From assembly GCA_050084515.1 (NCBI GenBank), contig CM114272.1:37386001-37450000 (forward strand): DNA of 64,000 bases, in the 5' to 3' direction. Shown here piece after piece: positions 21,400 through 33,500 of this stretch; the stretch's first letter is position 1, and the number at the start of each line of letters is the position of its first letter. The DNA comes from Blasia pusilla. Lineage: Eukaryota; Marchantiophyta; Marchantiopsida; Blasiales. Below the pieces are notes generated by a model, which saw only the letters and a program-made list of their open reading frames with translations, did not search any database and was not told the DNA's origin. Position numbers and translations under genes: made by a program.

Positions 21400-21740
21400 G
21401 TCTACTTAGGGCCCATATCTAGCTCCCAAGTCTCCATCGTGACTACGGTAGGACTCTCCGGCGCGGGTATCGGTGGTTGCTATGGTGCAACCCCGTCTCG
21501 AACAATAGCACTCGACCGCTCTCTTGCTGCCAACTGCAAACTTTGATCTCGTCCACGTGCAATGCCCAAAACCACGCTCGATGTTGTGGCTATCATCTCC
21601 TTGCGTACCTGCAAAATATCCCAAGAAGTCCAAGGGTGTCTCTCTTGATCTCCCCTGGTGTGCCGATCTCCTCGGGTCTCGCCCCTAGCCACTGGCTCCA
21701 CCGTCTCGGTAGGCATGGGGCTCACCAATGCAACCGCTGT
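21400..21740 (-). pseudogene. Element B linker between methyltransferase and RT
   Basis: Counterpart of 10701-10985 in A, with SPMPTETVEP and the IATTDTRAGESYRSHDGD segment readable. No domain recognised. Confidence 0.4.
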
Positions 21741-21746
21741 GATATG

Positions 21747-22790
21747 TCACGATCTCATACGACGCTGCTCAGCCACTCCCAAGTTGAAGATCCATGTCAA
21801 GCAGTTCAGGTCCATCGCCTGATCCAAGACATGGCGTCGTGATGCCTCTGACACTGACGGTATTACCGTCATTCCAGTGGGAAATTCCATCGCCCGCTCT
21901 CTCTCGTCGGCATTGGGCTCCACCAACCTCTGAACCTGGTCATCCCAAACCAAGCTAGGACCGGCCTCCTTGTATGCATAGGAAGCGAGAAAACTCATAA
22001 ACGTGGGAAAGGCTGCCCGCGGCCGGCCTACCCTGTTCACCATATTCAACGGTGGTCGATCATCGTGCCTTAGTGCCTGTGATCAATGACCTGGATCCAG
22101 AATGGAATCCACTAACAAGTGGGAGGGGCGCTCCACTCTCGCATACGCCCTCCATAACATCGCATGGGGCACCAAGTTGGTGCACCATAGACGCAGGCGA
22201 TGGGCTCTATAACCTTCACTCGCCGCATCCAAGAACACTGCTGGGCCGATCCAGGCACGCACCTGATGAGCATTCGTCACCACCCGTTACCTGGAGTCTC
22301 CTAAGATCGGCATATTCTCCAGAATATAGGTTGGAGAATGAGATTGGTGCTCCTACAACTGCCGTAAGACCCTCAACATCTCCCAAAACAACCTGGACCG
22401 AATGTCAGCCAACCCGCTGCCTCGTCCAGCACTCTATTGGCCCTGACAAGGCCAACCGGCAATGACCAAATCAATGGTCCCTACCCGCTCTAAGTCATGC
22501 GCCTCCAACAATGAAATATCCCTCGGTAGGGAACTCTCGTACCCCTGTACTGCGGACGCTTACAATAAGTTGAGAAAATGTAGGCGTAACTACGCCACAT
22601 GTTGTAGTGAGACGCGCCTTGCAACATCATCACTCTCCACATATAGGTACTGTTGTACTCGCACTCCTACCTGCAAAACAACAGCTAACCCGGTGCTAAT
22701 CCCTCCAAAGAGATCTAACACTCAAATACCCTCCTCCAGGGTACACCACACAATGGGTGTGGTATCCAAGGGTGTCATCGTACCACTCTC
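21747..22790 (-). pseudogene. Element B C5-cytosine DNA methyltransferase (broken)
   Basis: Second copy of the methyltransferase domain. It keeps the canonical motif IV, IAGWPCQG, followed by a TAG where A has Ser, and motif VI as ENMP, closer to the enzyme consensus than A. The C-terminal 100 residues are open (22049-21747): PTGMTVIPSVSEASRRHVLD, matching motif IX/X of the DNMT3/DRM type. A and B break at different places, so the ancestral domain was intact. Confidence 0.85.
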
Positions 22791-22879
22791 TGCTACCTCG
22801 GGTTCCTCAGACCCAGCACGCTCCAGTGCAAGCGCGTGGCTCCACGCGGTCTGCACGTGCTCATCTGCCAATTGTCAAA

Positions 22880-23519
22880 GCTCCTCAGTCGAGCCCCACG
22901 GACTCATCTGTAGGATATCTCGGGCGAATCCTCACCATGATCTCTTGTCGGGTGATATATTGTGTGGTACTCATCCACCCAAGGATGTCTCTATCCGGAA
23001 TGAACAATGCTCCACATTGGCTCTCGTCAAGCCCAATCCTCTGAATGACGCTTTCCCCAACATTAGGGGTTGCGCTTGTGAATCTTACAAGACGCACTAC
23101 GGACTAAAAGCTCTACCTCCAAGACTCACCAAGTGTAAGATCTCTCCTTGGTTATCCAACAACACAACACCAGGAGTAGCCATAGCATGCTCTATCGCAG
23201 GTCTAGCGGACATCTCCGCCATCCTAGCAACCGCAGCCTGCCATGAATCTGACGTGGACGGCCCGAGCATCCACTCCAAGGGCAAGTCCATCACCTTCTC
23301 TGCAATCACCTCTAAATGTGATGCATGAACTCCAACTCCGCGCTCACGTAGTGAAGCGGTCAGCCAAAAAGCCTCGGTGGGCGTACCCCCCAATATCATA
23401 ACATCGGAAGCAGAAAATAAAGGAGTGCGATACACAACGGTGGCCGCCCCCAACAACCTGCTCGACACATGCCCCTCCTGAGCATAAAAAATAGGAATTT
23501 TCGCACTCGCTTCTCCCAT
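22880..23519 (-). pseudogene. Element B spacer domain and protease (broken)
   Basis: The unrecognised spacer domain is open for 140 codons (23519-23097), the best copy of it. The protease that follows is damaged; GWMSTTQYIT at about 22950-22980 matches its C-terminal strand region. The DSGA codons fall in a damaged stretch. Confidence 0.6.
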
Positions 23520-24002
23520 CGCCCTCTATGACTCCATACCAACAACATCACCAACTCTCCAGGAACTTTGATGAGGACCCATCGATGGGGTCCTCATCGC
23601 TTCGGACAACGTGAAAGATTGAGGAAGCCTAGTCTATTTTCTGGCTTTCCCTTGATGTGGATCCAACTTCTGCGGCTTCTCCACGCGTCATAACTATGGC
23701 GGCCTCCATCTGGGCAACCCTGCACATCCAACCAGGATCCTCCATATCTCTGGCTGCTCCATATGATGTCGATGCCACGGATCCGACATCGGGTAACCTC
23801 AATGCCATAGCGGAAATCTGCTCATGTAGTTGTTGTATCTAAGCAGCCATCCTAGCCTCACGTCCGGCGTCTCCCTCGGCGCCTCTAGGTGGTGGTACTC
23901 TACCTCCTCCACGTGGAGCTCCACCACCCTATCGAGCAACTCTAGCTCCTCGTCCCCCAACTGGACCACCAGGTGCACGATCTCTAGGCCCACCCGGACC
24001 GG

Positions 24003-25318
24003 CTACTCGCTCTGGTGCCCTCTTTGGCCCTCCGTCCGGACGTAACTCAGGATATAAACTAAAACACTTAGCGCGTGTATGACCATACCTTTGACAATAG
24101 TCACACTGATAACCTCTTTGTGCAGCACCATCTCCTCCTCCATGCTGAGGCACACGTCCATGACCCTGACGAGTGCAATCGCGTTGATGATGGGCTCCAC
24201 CACATGACCAACAAGTAATAGTAGGCCGTTGTTGTTGAGCGGCATATGAAGGCACATGTCTCTTTGGCGCGGCCTCCCGGTATCCTCCCTGAGCTCGTGG
24301 TGCCACAGTTGACCTATTTCGGAGTCCACGTTGCTGCACAGGGGTGCAGCCAATCGTGGCTGCTCTCGCCCAAAACCCATGGTGGCTACGCTCTCCTCCG
24401 CCATGTTGCGCTCAATATTCTCGACGGTCTTAAGAGCATCTCTCAACGTAGGGGAGGTGTTCATAAAAAGCATTCCCTCCCGCACCCGTGCCCGGAGGAT
24501 CTGGTCCAGCATCGCGTACCATGATTGGATAGCATGAGCCTCTATCATCCCCTGAGTGACGTTGATCAACCGACGCAAGTGAGTGTTAGCCTCGCGTAAA
24601 CTCTCACGCGGGCGTCTCTGGAAGTTGTGGATGCTCCGCAACTTCTCCGTCCGTACCCCTTGGTAGTTGGCCCTCAACTCAGCAAAGAACTCAACCACGG
24701 GGTTGAACCTGGGACGAACCCGACTAGATGATGCAACTGCTCCAGTGCGAGTGACCCCTCCTAAAACATCACGAGTGGAAGAGGAAGTAGCCTCTCGTGA
24801 TTCCTCCTCCTCATCTGGGATCGACTCCGTCCATAACACATAGTGTGGGTCATAGTAGAGTCACCATGCCTCAATCTCACGTGCATATCTCTGAGAGAAC
24901 TCATGCTAATCATCCATGGGCACCCCTCTAAATGCTGGAACATACCGTTCCATGATGTAAACGGTTCGAACTCTCTAGAGTTTGTGGCATGTTGGGAGTC
25001 GCACCAACTCCTAAACTCTGCTATGAAATCGTGTAACTCAATCGTGCCTACTGCACCTGAAAACCTACACGATCCTCTACCCCGGTCGTCCATCTCGTAT
25101 GCCCAACTAGTAGGACCACTCACAATATGTGGCGATGTGCTCACAAACTCCTTTACACCCTCCCCCTTGTCTGACGATGACAGAGAAGAAGGTCGAGGTG
25201 GTCCCTCACGTGGAGACCTTCGGAACCTCGCGCCACTATGCGTAAAACCTCTAGAGCTACTCTCGGGTTCACCACCTCGCCTCTCAAAGTCCCAAACGGA
25301 CGCCGTGATGACCCTCAT
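24003..25318 (-). pseudogene. Element B gag (broken)
   Basis: Starts with an ATG at 25318 absent from A and C (ACG there). Readable blocks: SGPTSWAYEMDD, SIHNFQRRPRESL, NTSPTLRDALKTVENIERN. Both zinc knuckles are intact here: CWSCGGAHHQRDC and CDYCQRYGHTRAKC. Frame changes occur near 24800 and 24250. An RG-rich tail (PRDRAPGGPVGGRG) follows. Confidence 0.78.
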
Positions 25319-26239
25319 GCCCCTCTCACCCGATCACCCTCAACCTCATGAGTAATCCCTCAATCACTCATCCTAAACATGCGGCACTCGATCTACAGTC
25401 TCCCTCCCCGAGACATGTAACGTGCGGCAACACACGGCGTGGTGCGGCAAATCGACTAGGCTATCATCTAATCGAAAACCTACCCTCAACTACGGACATC
25501 CCACACATGTCTATGTCCCATAAACCACATACATGAATGATGCTCTCAGCATCCACGTAACCCAATATCCTCAAATAAACTACCCAAATCCCAGAATCCC
25601 TCACACGTGCAGGGTAAAGGACCAGAATGGGTAACCTGAACACATGTTGATGTCGCTCCTCAGCAATTGCAAATCTCGACCCCAACTCGGTGGTGAAGAC
25701 AACTCCTCCAATCAGCAAGTCGTACTCGTCTCGTATTAACACTGCTCAACCTCCTCGATGTGCAGTGCAGGTCGAGCGGTCCGGTGCAGCACTGGCGGCA
25801 CGGAACGGCTACAAACAGCACGACACTCGAGAAAATGGGGTGCGGCACTCGATGGCATATCCTCCTCAATCAGCAATTCACACGCTCTGCTCCTGAGTGA
25901 AGGAACGGTTCCGCGATCGAGACGATGCGGTACGGCCACGAGCGGCACGGCTCAACAATCGGCGGCGCGTTATGACTATGGGCATCATGGCACGGTACTC
26001 CATCGTCGTCGAGCGGCTACCAATCACAACATAGCAGCATGAAATCAAAACTCAAACACCATAATCAGAGGTCATATGCCATCGCTGGTTGATGACGAAA
26101 CTTCGATGACGGTGGTGTCCAAAACAAAGTACGTGGTGGCGACACAAGTCAGAGAATCAACGAATGTCGTGGAAGACCCTCCACTCCGTAATGGCGGAAA
26201 TGGCAACCAAAGGGTGGACAACGAACGGTGGACTATTGA

Positions 26240-26310
26240 CGGTGATGGTTGACTGATGATGATGACGGTTGACTGTCAACGGAGAACCGTTGACGGTGAC
26301 TGTGATGGCG
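26240..26310 (-). promoter_or_regulatory. TTGAC-rich block in element B leader
   Basis: Repeated GTTGAC/GTCAAC motifs, the counterpart of 5790-5880 in element A. WRKY binding is inference. Confidence 0.3.
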
Positions 26311-26872
26311 ACGACCGCCGTCGGCGTGGCGGCTAGTTTAGGGTTTGAACAATTTAAGCCTAAAAAATGCCTAGCAATGGCAATTTTGCAAGATTGATCA
26401 TAAATTTTTGCTCGTAACTCCAAATTATGCACTATTTGTTGCACAGCTTCACGATCTACGACAACAGCAAAAAAATTTAGAATTGGACAATCCATAAAAA
26501 ATGGAGGGGGCATGTCGTAAAGCCCAATGTCTCTTTCTCCTACACAAAATTTGGTAGGGCTTCCGCATTGATTTCTCCCAACAAAAATATAAAATGTGTA
26601 AAAATACAAATCAGCAAGCTACATGGTGCTCCCGAGAGCGCGAGCGTGGGGCAGCCCCCATAATCAATCCCTATCAGAAATTGGGCAGCGCTTCCGTGCG
26701 CCACTCTTCCATATGAAAAATCGGCAAATGCAAAGAACAATCAAAGCAGCCCTTGCTCTGGTGAGCACTCCCATGAGCCGCTAAATGGGGAACACGGTCC
26801 CCAACCTGCAAAAAGAACGAGTGACCAGCGAGCTCCCCCATGAAGCTCTCTCACTCTCTCATTCTCTCATTG

Positions 26873-27403
26873 TAAAGTAAGATTCAATCTCTCTCTATAC
26901 CATCTCAAACCATAGCTCTCAAAGTTGTGTACTCTCTCTCTCTCTCTCTCTCTCTCATGTCAAACCAAACCCACTCTTCTAATGAGAGGCTTGGGTTACA
27001 CTCATAAGGCAAGGGACCATAGCTCAGCTGCCTTATGCCAAGAGATTCAACAAAGATAGAATGAGCTCTCAAGCTCTCTCTCTCTTGGAGGTACACCCCC
27101 TTCCCTCTCCCAAGCCCTATCAATATTAACCTATGCTTGCACGTCACCTCCTTGGCTCTTGACTTGTTGTAGCGGGTCAAGGGCCACTTCCCAAAGTAGA
27201 ACGTCGAGTATCTCAATATAGAAAACTTACTCAAAATAGTAAATTTCTATATATGGCTCTAAATGAGCCGAAACGAAGGGGAAATCTGCTCTCTCAGGTT
27301 TCTTGGGGCCTCAACAGGTCATCCTCAACCTCCCGGGCCTGTCCTCCACTACTCGTGCAAACGCTGTGCTAGATCCCACCGATCTATCTTAATAGTTGTG
27401 ACA
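26873..27403 (-). repeat. Element B, A1 terminal repeat
   Basis: 531 bp, TGTCACAAC to TTACTTTA on the minus strand, followed directly by the leader with no B segment. Contains a (CT)n run at 26933-26957. Confidence 0.85.
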
Positions 27404-28166
27404 AGGAAGACTCAACCTGATTAGCACTTGGCGGCTTCTTGGCTACTACCAAGAGAAAGAGGCATGGCTATGGAGAAATATTTTGTATCCCTTAAGCCTT
27501 ATACAAAACAATAGTATAGATAGAGGATGGATGATTACACTTCTATGGTAGAATGATATGGATATATCTTTGCTATGTATTAAGGGAGCATAGTTTTTTG
27601 ATTTTCCTGTATGTTTATGATTGACTCATAACAATGGACGATAAGAAAATATTCTTGTATCATGTGCATGAAGAAAACCCTTATTTTGAATTTTTAGGTA
27701 GTATGATTAGTGGTCCCGTGCTGAGCGAGGGTTGGACACCAATTTCAACAATTTAGAAGGATGTCATCATGTAATTTGCAAGAATGTGGAGCTCGTGCTA
27801 TGTATGAAGTTAATAAGGCTCTTAAAGTAAGTATGACCCTTGAATCTTATCCAATTGTTCATATCTTGGGGACAAATTTCATAAATTTTCTTCATACTTG
27901 GCAAATCAAGAGGGTGTCATCTCATAATGTTGTCAATACACCCATGCATTAAATCAATTTGTATTCATCTAATTTCTTTTCCATTTATGAGGTTTTCAAA
28001 AAAAAAACATGCAAGACAACAACACACACACATATATATATATTGTTGGCTATATTTGCAAATATTTATATTTGGAAGTTATAGTTAGACCTGAGGTAAA
28101 ATAAACTCAAAAGGGAAAGGCCCGCTTGGACAATAGGATAAAACAAAATCGAAAGGGAAGGGCCAA
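27404..28166. other. Intergenic DNA, no gene seen
   Basis: AT-rich, no domain recognised. A possible tail of unknown repeat DNA. Confidence 0.4.
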
Positions 28167-28352
28167 TCTATATAATTAAAAGAGGACGGGTTTGAGGACC
28201 CCGTCCTTTGGTGATGACACGGATATATTGCATATATTGTGGTTTGCTCGGGTGACGACACATGTAAAAAAATTTGAATTAATATAACAACCGCTGAATT
28301 TAAATTAAGAAACGGGTGCTATGCATGGGTAATTTTCACCCGTGCATAGCAC
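28167..28352 (+). mobile_element. Helitron 5' end-like sequence
   Basis: Begins A|TCTATATAATTAAAAG, the typical start of plant Helitrons, and GGGTTTGAGGACCCC follows, closely matching the mini-Helitron at 38549. A hairpin at 28316-28352 pairs GTGCTATGCATGGGT with ACCCGTGCATAGCAC. No CTRR end follows at once, so the 3' end is unplaced. Confidence 0.55.
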
Positions 28353-28619
28353 ACATATTATACAACTTGGGCAACATAACAAAGCAAAGTCCAAAGGGAA
28401 CTTGTAAGGTGCCCGTGCGATGCAAGGGAAATAAAAAAAATTGTCTAAAGATCTAGCGTATTGCCCATGAAGGGAAGAGATTAATGATATTGCACATAAA
28501 CTTAATTTTTTTTCTTGATGCATGTAGCATGTGAAATATTTTCTTGCTGCCTGGTTGCCCCGTGTCAAGCATAGAGGTGTTTGAAAATCAAGAAGGCACT
28601 CTCCCATAATAATATATAT

Positions 28620-29185
28620 GGGCCGATTGGACTAAATAATTAAGCGTAGTCCAAAACCAATCGATTGGAACGAGGATTTCAGCATGGTCCAACGGGGATG
28701 ACTCACTGGACCGAAGAATTAAGTAGAGTTTTACGGCAAGAGGCCAATTGGACCACTAAACCAAGTAGAGTTCTAAGGGAAGGGGCCTATTGGACCGAAG
28801 AACAAAGAAGAGTCCAACGGGAAGGGTTCAATTGAATTGAAGAATTATGGGGAGTTTAAAATGAAGTGGTTAAGAGAAGAAAGCCGAGTCCAAAAAGAAG
28901 GGGGCCCTTGAATAGAGACAGAAGGGAAGGGGCCGAACAACTAGACCTTATAATTGTGACGAGGCCAAAGGGAAGAGTCCGATTTGACCAAAGAATTAAT
29001 CGGAGTCCCAAGGGAAGGGATCGATTTGACAGAAGAATTAGCAAAGTCGTGAGAGAAGGGTTCCATTGAACCAAAGAACAAAAGAAAGACCAAAGGGAAG
29101 AGGCGGATTGAACCAAAGATCAAAGCAAAGGGAACCCGATTAATTGGATCGAAGAACAAAACGGAGTCCTAAGAGTTATACAGAG
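28620..29185 (+). repeat. Degenerate tandem repeat, about 42-46 bp period
   Basis: About thirteen units built on AGTCC-AAGGGAAGGGGCC-GATTGGACC-GAAGAATTAA. Weaker units extend to 28080 on the left and reappear at 30290-30420 on the right. Open frames inside it are a by-product of the repeat. Confidence 0.65.
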
Positions 29186-29248
29186 GGAAGGGATCCACTT
29201 TGGTCTAATCTCTAATCCTTAAAGGAATGCTTCGTGGACAAACTCTGC

Positions 29249-29275
29249 AACCAAGTAGACTAGTAAGTACCCGTG
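29249..29275 (-). mobile_element. Helitron 3' end-like sequence
   Basis: Read on the minus strand: CGTGCATCGCACGGGTACTTACTAGT, i.e. a short hairpin followed by CTAG and T. This is the standard 3' terminus of plant Helitrons. The matching 5' end was not found. Confidence 0.5.
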
Positions 29276-29419
29276 CGATGCACGAAAAAAGAAGAAGTGT
29301 TTGAAGAGTTGTTGTTAGTGAGGGAATTAATGATGCACACAGATTCAAAGTTGTTTCTCCCTACCCATAACATGTGATTTTTTTTTCTTGTCCAATTACC
29401 GCATGTCAATAGGGCCTTA

Positions 29420-30180
29420 AAAAATAGGTGTCAATAATGGTTTTTAAAAATTATGTTTAAACTTTCAAATTTTATTTAATATGAAAATTTAAGTATAATT
29501 TTCACTTGTTAAAATCTTAAAAGAGTAAGAAAATTTCACCTTTAAATAACACCCATCTCCCCTAAATAATTTCAATCCTCCATCAAAGTTCAAACAATAA
29601 CTATTCTTCCCCTTCCACTCTTCCTACCAAAATAACATTCACTAACCAAAATCTTAGTTAATTTTAATTAACAAAATTATTTTCTTTTTTCATTAAAATT
29701 AATTTTACTTTATCAAAATATCATATGTGAATTAATATGATTTTTTGAAAAATTATCCTGTTATTTATTTCCAAAATTAAATATTATTTATATTTTCTAA
29801 AATTTTAGAAGAATAATAAAATTTCACTTTCTTAGTAATTACAATCTTCCATTTAAATTTAAATGATATCCCAATATACTAAGTAATTTTATCTTTCCTT
29901 AAAATTTAAACAAAATCTACTTTTTCATGAAATTTTTTTTCCATCAAATATGAATTGAGAAAAAAATGTTTTTTTTGGGTTATTTTTTATTATTACATTT
30001 GGTTAATATTTATAATCACCCATTTTGATGTTAAATTAATTATTAACATAAATATTTCATATATTAATCCCTGTGATTTAATTTTCTTTGTTCTATTTCT
30101 ACTCATTAATTCAAGAATGTTACTTATTTTGTTTTATTATTCTCGAACTATCTTATCCTATTATACATATCTTATTAATA
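29420..30180 (+). repeat. AT-rich dispersed repeat, copy 1
   Basis: Very AT-rich block that aligns by eye, in the same direction, with 56040-56750. Shared landmarks are TTTCACT followed by AAGTAATTA, AAATGATATCCCAAT, and AAGTAATTTTA. Class unknown. Confidence 0.5.
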
Positions 30181-30540
30181 AGGTACCGGTGAATGAAAAA
30201 TAAAGAAAATGTTGAAAAGCTTTTACTAGTGCATATGATGTGAGTGAGAAGGAATTGCCCGTAAAACCCAAAGAACTAAACGGCTTCCTCCGGAAGTGGC
30301 GGATTGGACCGGAGAATAAAAGAGATGAACAAACCCAATCGAAATAAGACAAGGGGAACGAGAAGGGAGCCGATAGAACAAAACAAACTCTGTGCTCGAC
30401 CACAGGACAAAGCAAAGTGCGCTCGGACGGGCAATTCGGGCAGGCAGGTACAGTACCAGCATATCTATGTAACCACACTGCGAAGGCGAAAGTCTGGGTT
30501 TTGGGCTTTTGAGTGCGTCGCGCGAATTGGAGCGTTCGCG

Positions 30541-33500
30541 ATGGCCACGGCGGTCGCGGGAGGATTTATGGGACCGCTCACAGGATCTTTGCCATGCTGG
30601 TCCAGGTTCGGAATTGCGCCGGCCAGCGAAGGATGGAGCTCGCAATTCTCGGAGAAGTCGAGTTGCCCAGTGAAGCGGAAGCAGCGGCTTGCTGTCGAAG
30701 CGTCGGTGACCATGGAGGATAGCGGTCGAGAATTGAGCGTGGAGGACGGAAGAAGCCGTGCGCGAGCAGTCGGGACCAAGGTGGGTGTCCATAGCTGTGT
30801 CTTCTGGGAGGTTTCTGTATACTAGCTGGAAATCCTGCCCTACACAGGCCGTCTTGTTTTCTCACTTCCAGGCAGCTGAGATTTGGATAGGTGGAATTGG
30901 TGGTTAGAGAACGGAGGAGGAGCAGCGGAGGAACGAGAGGAGCGGCTGTGTGTGTGGAGTCTGGAGGTCCAGACGGAGTGGTGGTCGCAGATGGGTTGCG
31001 GAGTTTGTCCACAGAGCAGGTAGGAATCTGGTGATAATCTCTCTCGTACATTTTGGAAAGTACTTTGGTTGTGCGAGTCCCTGAGCCTGAGCATTCCTTT
31101 AAGCTCTGTGCTTGGGCTACAATGTGTTTGTTCGTTCGGTGAATCGGTAATTTGTTGAGATGGTCCCCCTTGATAGGACTCGACTTCTCCTCGCGGAGAT
31201 GGGTCGCGTAAGAGAACACTGTACCTGGTCGACGTGCACCCACTTTGCTACCAAGGGAAGAAACCAAGGCCATCGGCAATATTGAACTGGATGAAGCTGC
31301 TATTCAGTGATGTTACTCTGGACGATCCTGTCATTGCAGTAAGCTCCTCGACTGATTCGGCTGCACTCTTCTCATAGCCTTTGTACTCGTCTAACCTGGC
31401 GCCCTAGTGCTTGTTTAGCAAGTTCCTTCAAGTGGATGACAGCAGGTTCTCTGAGAAAAGTCCTCCCATGTTTGTCTCGCTTCTTGCTATTTGTGACGGT
31501 GGTAGTAATCAAGTGAGAGTAAAATAAGTAATGAGCCGACATTCATCGACTTGTGCATAATGCACTGCGAGCTCGATACTCAGTCTTTGTTGTTCTCTAA
31601 GTAAATTACTCCAATGAATTGCTGTGTATCCTGACCTCAGTATGCATGTGGTCGTGGTGGTATTTCTTGTAGGTGATGGATGGAGAGAGAGGAAATGAGT
31701 ACAGAAGAGAGTTGTTACCTTCCTACAAAGCAAACCGAAACGTGTACAGGCCATTAGCAAGTAAACGTGGACCTTACTACAAGGATGACGAAATGGATCT
31801 TCGTGAAGCGTTTCCCAAGATCCAGGCTTTCCTTGCACAATGCAATGTGCCGGTACAAGATTCAACTCAATCGTTCTATTTCTAGTCTTGGTTTGAGTAT
31901 TCTTGATAGTGCATCTCTTTCTTCTCACTTCCGATGGCTACAGGGCAGCAAATTCGTCTGGGAGTGGTCTGTTGAGGAGGAGGTATCATGTCTACTCAAT
32001 TGTCTAGAAAACTGATTCTCAGTTTTGGCAGGCTTTTGGGAACTGGGCACGATTTGTTATTTTATCGTAAAATAGAGGTTTCCTGTTGCCTTCTACACCC
32101 TGACTGCTGAATTTGACTGGAAGATGGGGCTGCTGCTGGAGTCTGCATTCTTCAGTTGTAAGGGCTGGCCATGAAGTCTGAAACCGTTTACCGCTCAAGC
32201 AGGTTTTCAAAATTGAAGATGCAGAGGCAGATGATGTAGTGGCAACTTTAATGCAGCAGGCAATCAGCAACGGAATGAGAGTGGTTGTTGCATCGCCGGA
32301 TATGGATTTCCGACAACTACTGTCTGAGAACGTCCAAATGTTGCTTCCTCTGCCAGAGTTTGGCAGATGGTCATTTTACACCCTCCAGCAGTACTTGGAC
32401 CAAAACAGTTGTGATCCTAGTTTGGATCTTGGCCTGCGTAAGTTCTCTATGAATTTCGGTTTTGTTACTTGTAGTAAATGAGGTCATATATAATTTTCAG
32501 TGCTCGTAGTACTGTTCTTTAGTTTGTAAACCCAGAGTACCTTTTCATAACAACTTTATCACCATAAAATACATAGATTTGAGATGTCTGTCCTAGAACT
32601 GAGTCCGATTTGAAGACTTTCAGCTTCCGAATTGCAGAATTTACCTCTTTTCTGAATGAGGCATCAAAATCTGTGGAACCTGTACCTTGTGATGTCAGTT
32701 GGCTGAGGAGGTAGAGAGATTATGGTAATTATGGCTAATACCCCCAACTTGAATCCATCACAGAAGCTGAACCCGCAAATTTGTGTTCTTCCAGGATGTA
32801 TTTTGGGAGATCCAAGTGATTGTGTGCCTGGACTACCTGACCTGGCTCCAGGTTTTGGAAGGAAGACTGCCTTGAAGCTGATGAAGAAGCATGGATCATT
32901 AGAAAATTTGCTGACGGCTGCGAAAACCAGAACTGTGGGCAAACCATACATTCAAGACGCTCTCACACAACATGCAGATGCTTTGTACAGGAATCTAAAA
33001 GTTCTCAAATTAAGAAGGTACTCTTTCTTTTAAATTTACTGTCCTTATGTTCCTTTGTGGGTCCGTTTTGGTGTCTTTTCATGGCTGCTTGCTTCTCTCC
33101 CCAATGCATGTTGAGGCATTAGAGACCTAGGGGTGGGTTTGGGTATTAGGTATCTGGCTTTCTTCTTCCTGTCTACTTGCTAGCCTGGTTCTGGTTGGTG
33201 GGTACTTCATTTTTTTGAGCTCCCTGTCCCTTTTTCCTTTTATCATCTGGATTCTCCAGCTATGGTACTAGTCTTCTCTCTGGCTCTGTTTTTTTGTCTT
33301 TGTCATCATTTGTTATTCAGTTATCCTATGTTGTTTCCTTGCGTATTGCCTGATAGTCATGAGTATGCATGAGTTTGTTCACTACGTCAAGGGCTTTGGA
33401 AAGGAATTTGGGGCATTCAGAAGTAGCCAGCTTTCTGCAACCATGCCCAAATGTGACACACATTGTCATTCTTGGTGCATGGGAATGACTCTTGTGTGGT

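Larger units (their letters stand above)
17793..27403 (-). mobile_element. Element B: second copy of the methyltransferase/PHD Ty3 family
   Basis: 9,611 bp copy in the opposite direction to A. On its own strand it starts TGTCACAACTATT (27403) and ends GCGCATGACA (17793). Flanks on the plus strand are GGGA and AGGA, so a 3-4 bp duplication with one transition is possible. Same domain order and the same A1 ... B1-A2-B2 termini as A. It carries a ~350 bp deletion in RT and many stops. Sequence differences in the A repeat place it in a different subfamily from A and C. Confidence 0.88.

Noticed and set aside
30226-31279. Long minus-strand frames (188 and 233 codons) over the exonuclease gene
   Set aside because: They are antisense to exons 1-2 of a well-supported plus-strand gene and have no recognisable domain.
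32590-32720. Possible extra exonuclease exon before 32795
   Set aside because: Joining 32437 directly to 32795 restores the conserved GDPSDCVPG box in phase; inclusion would break it.
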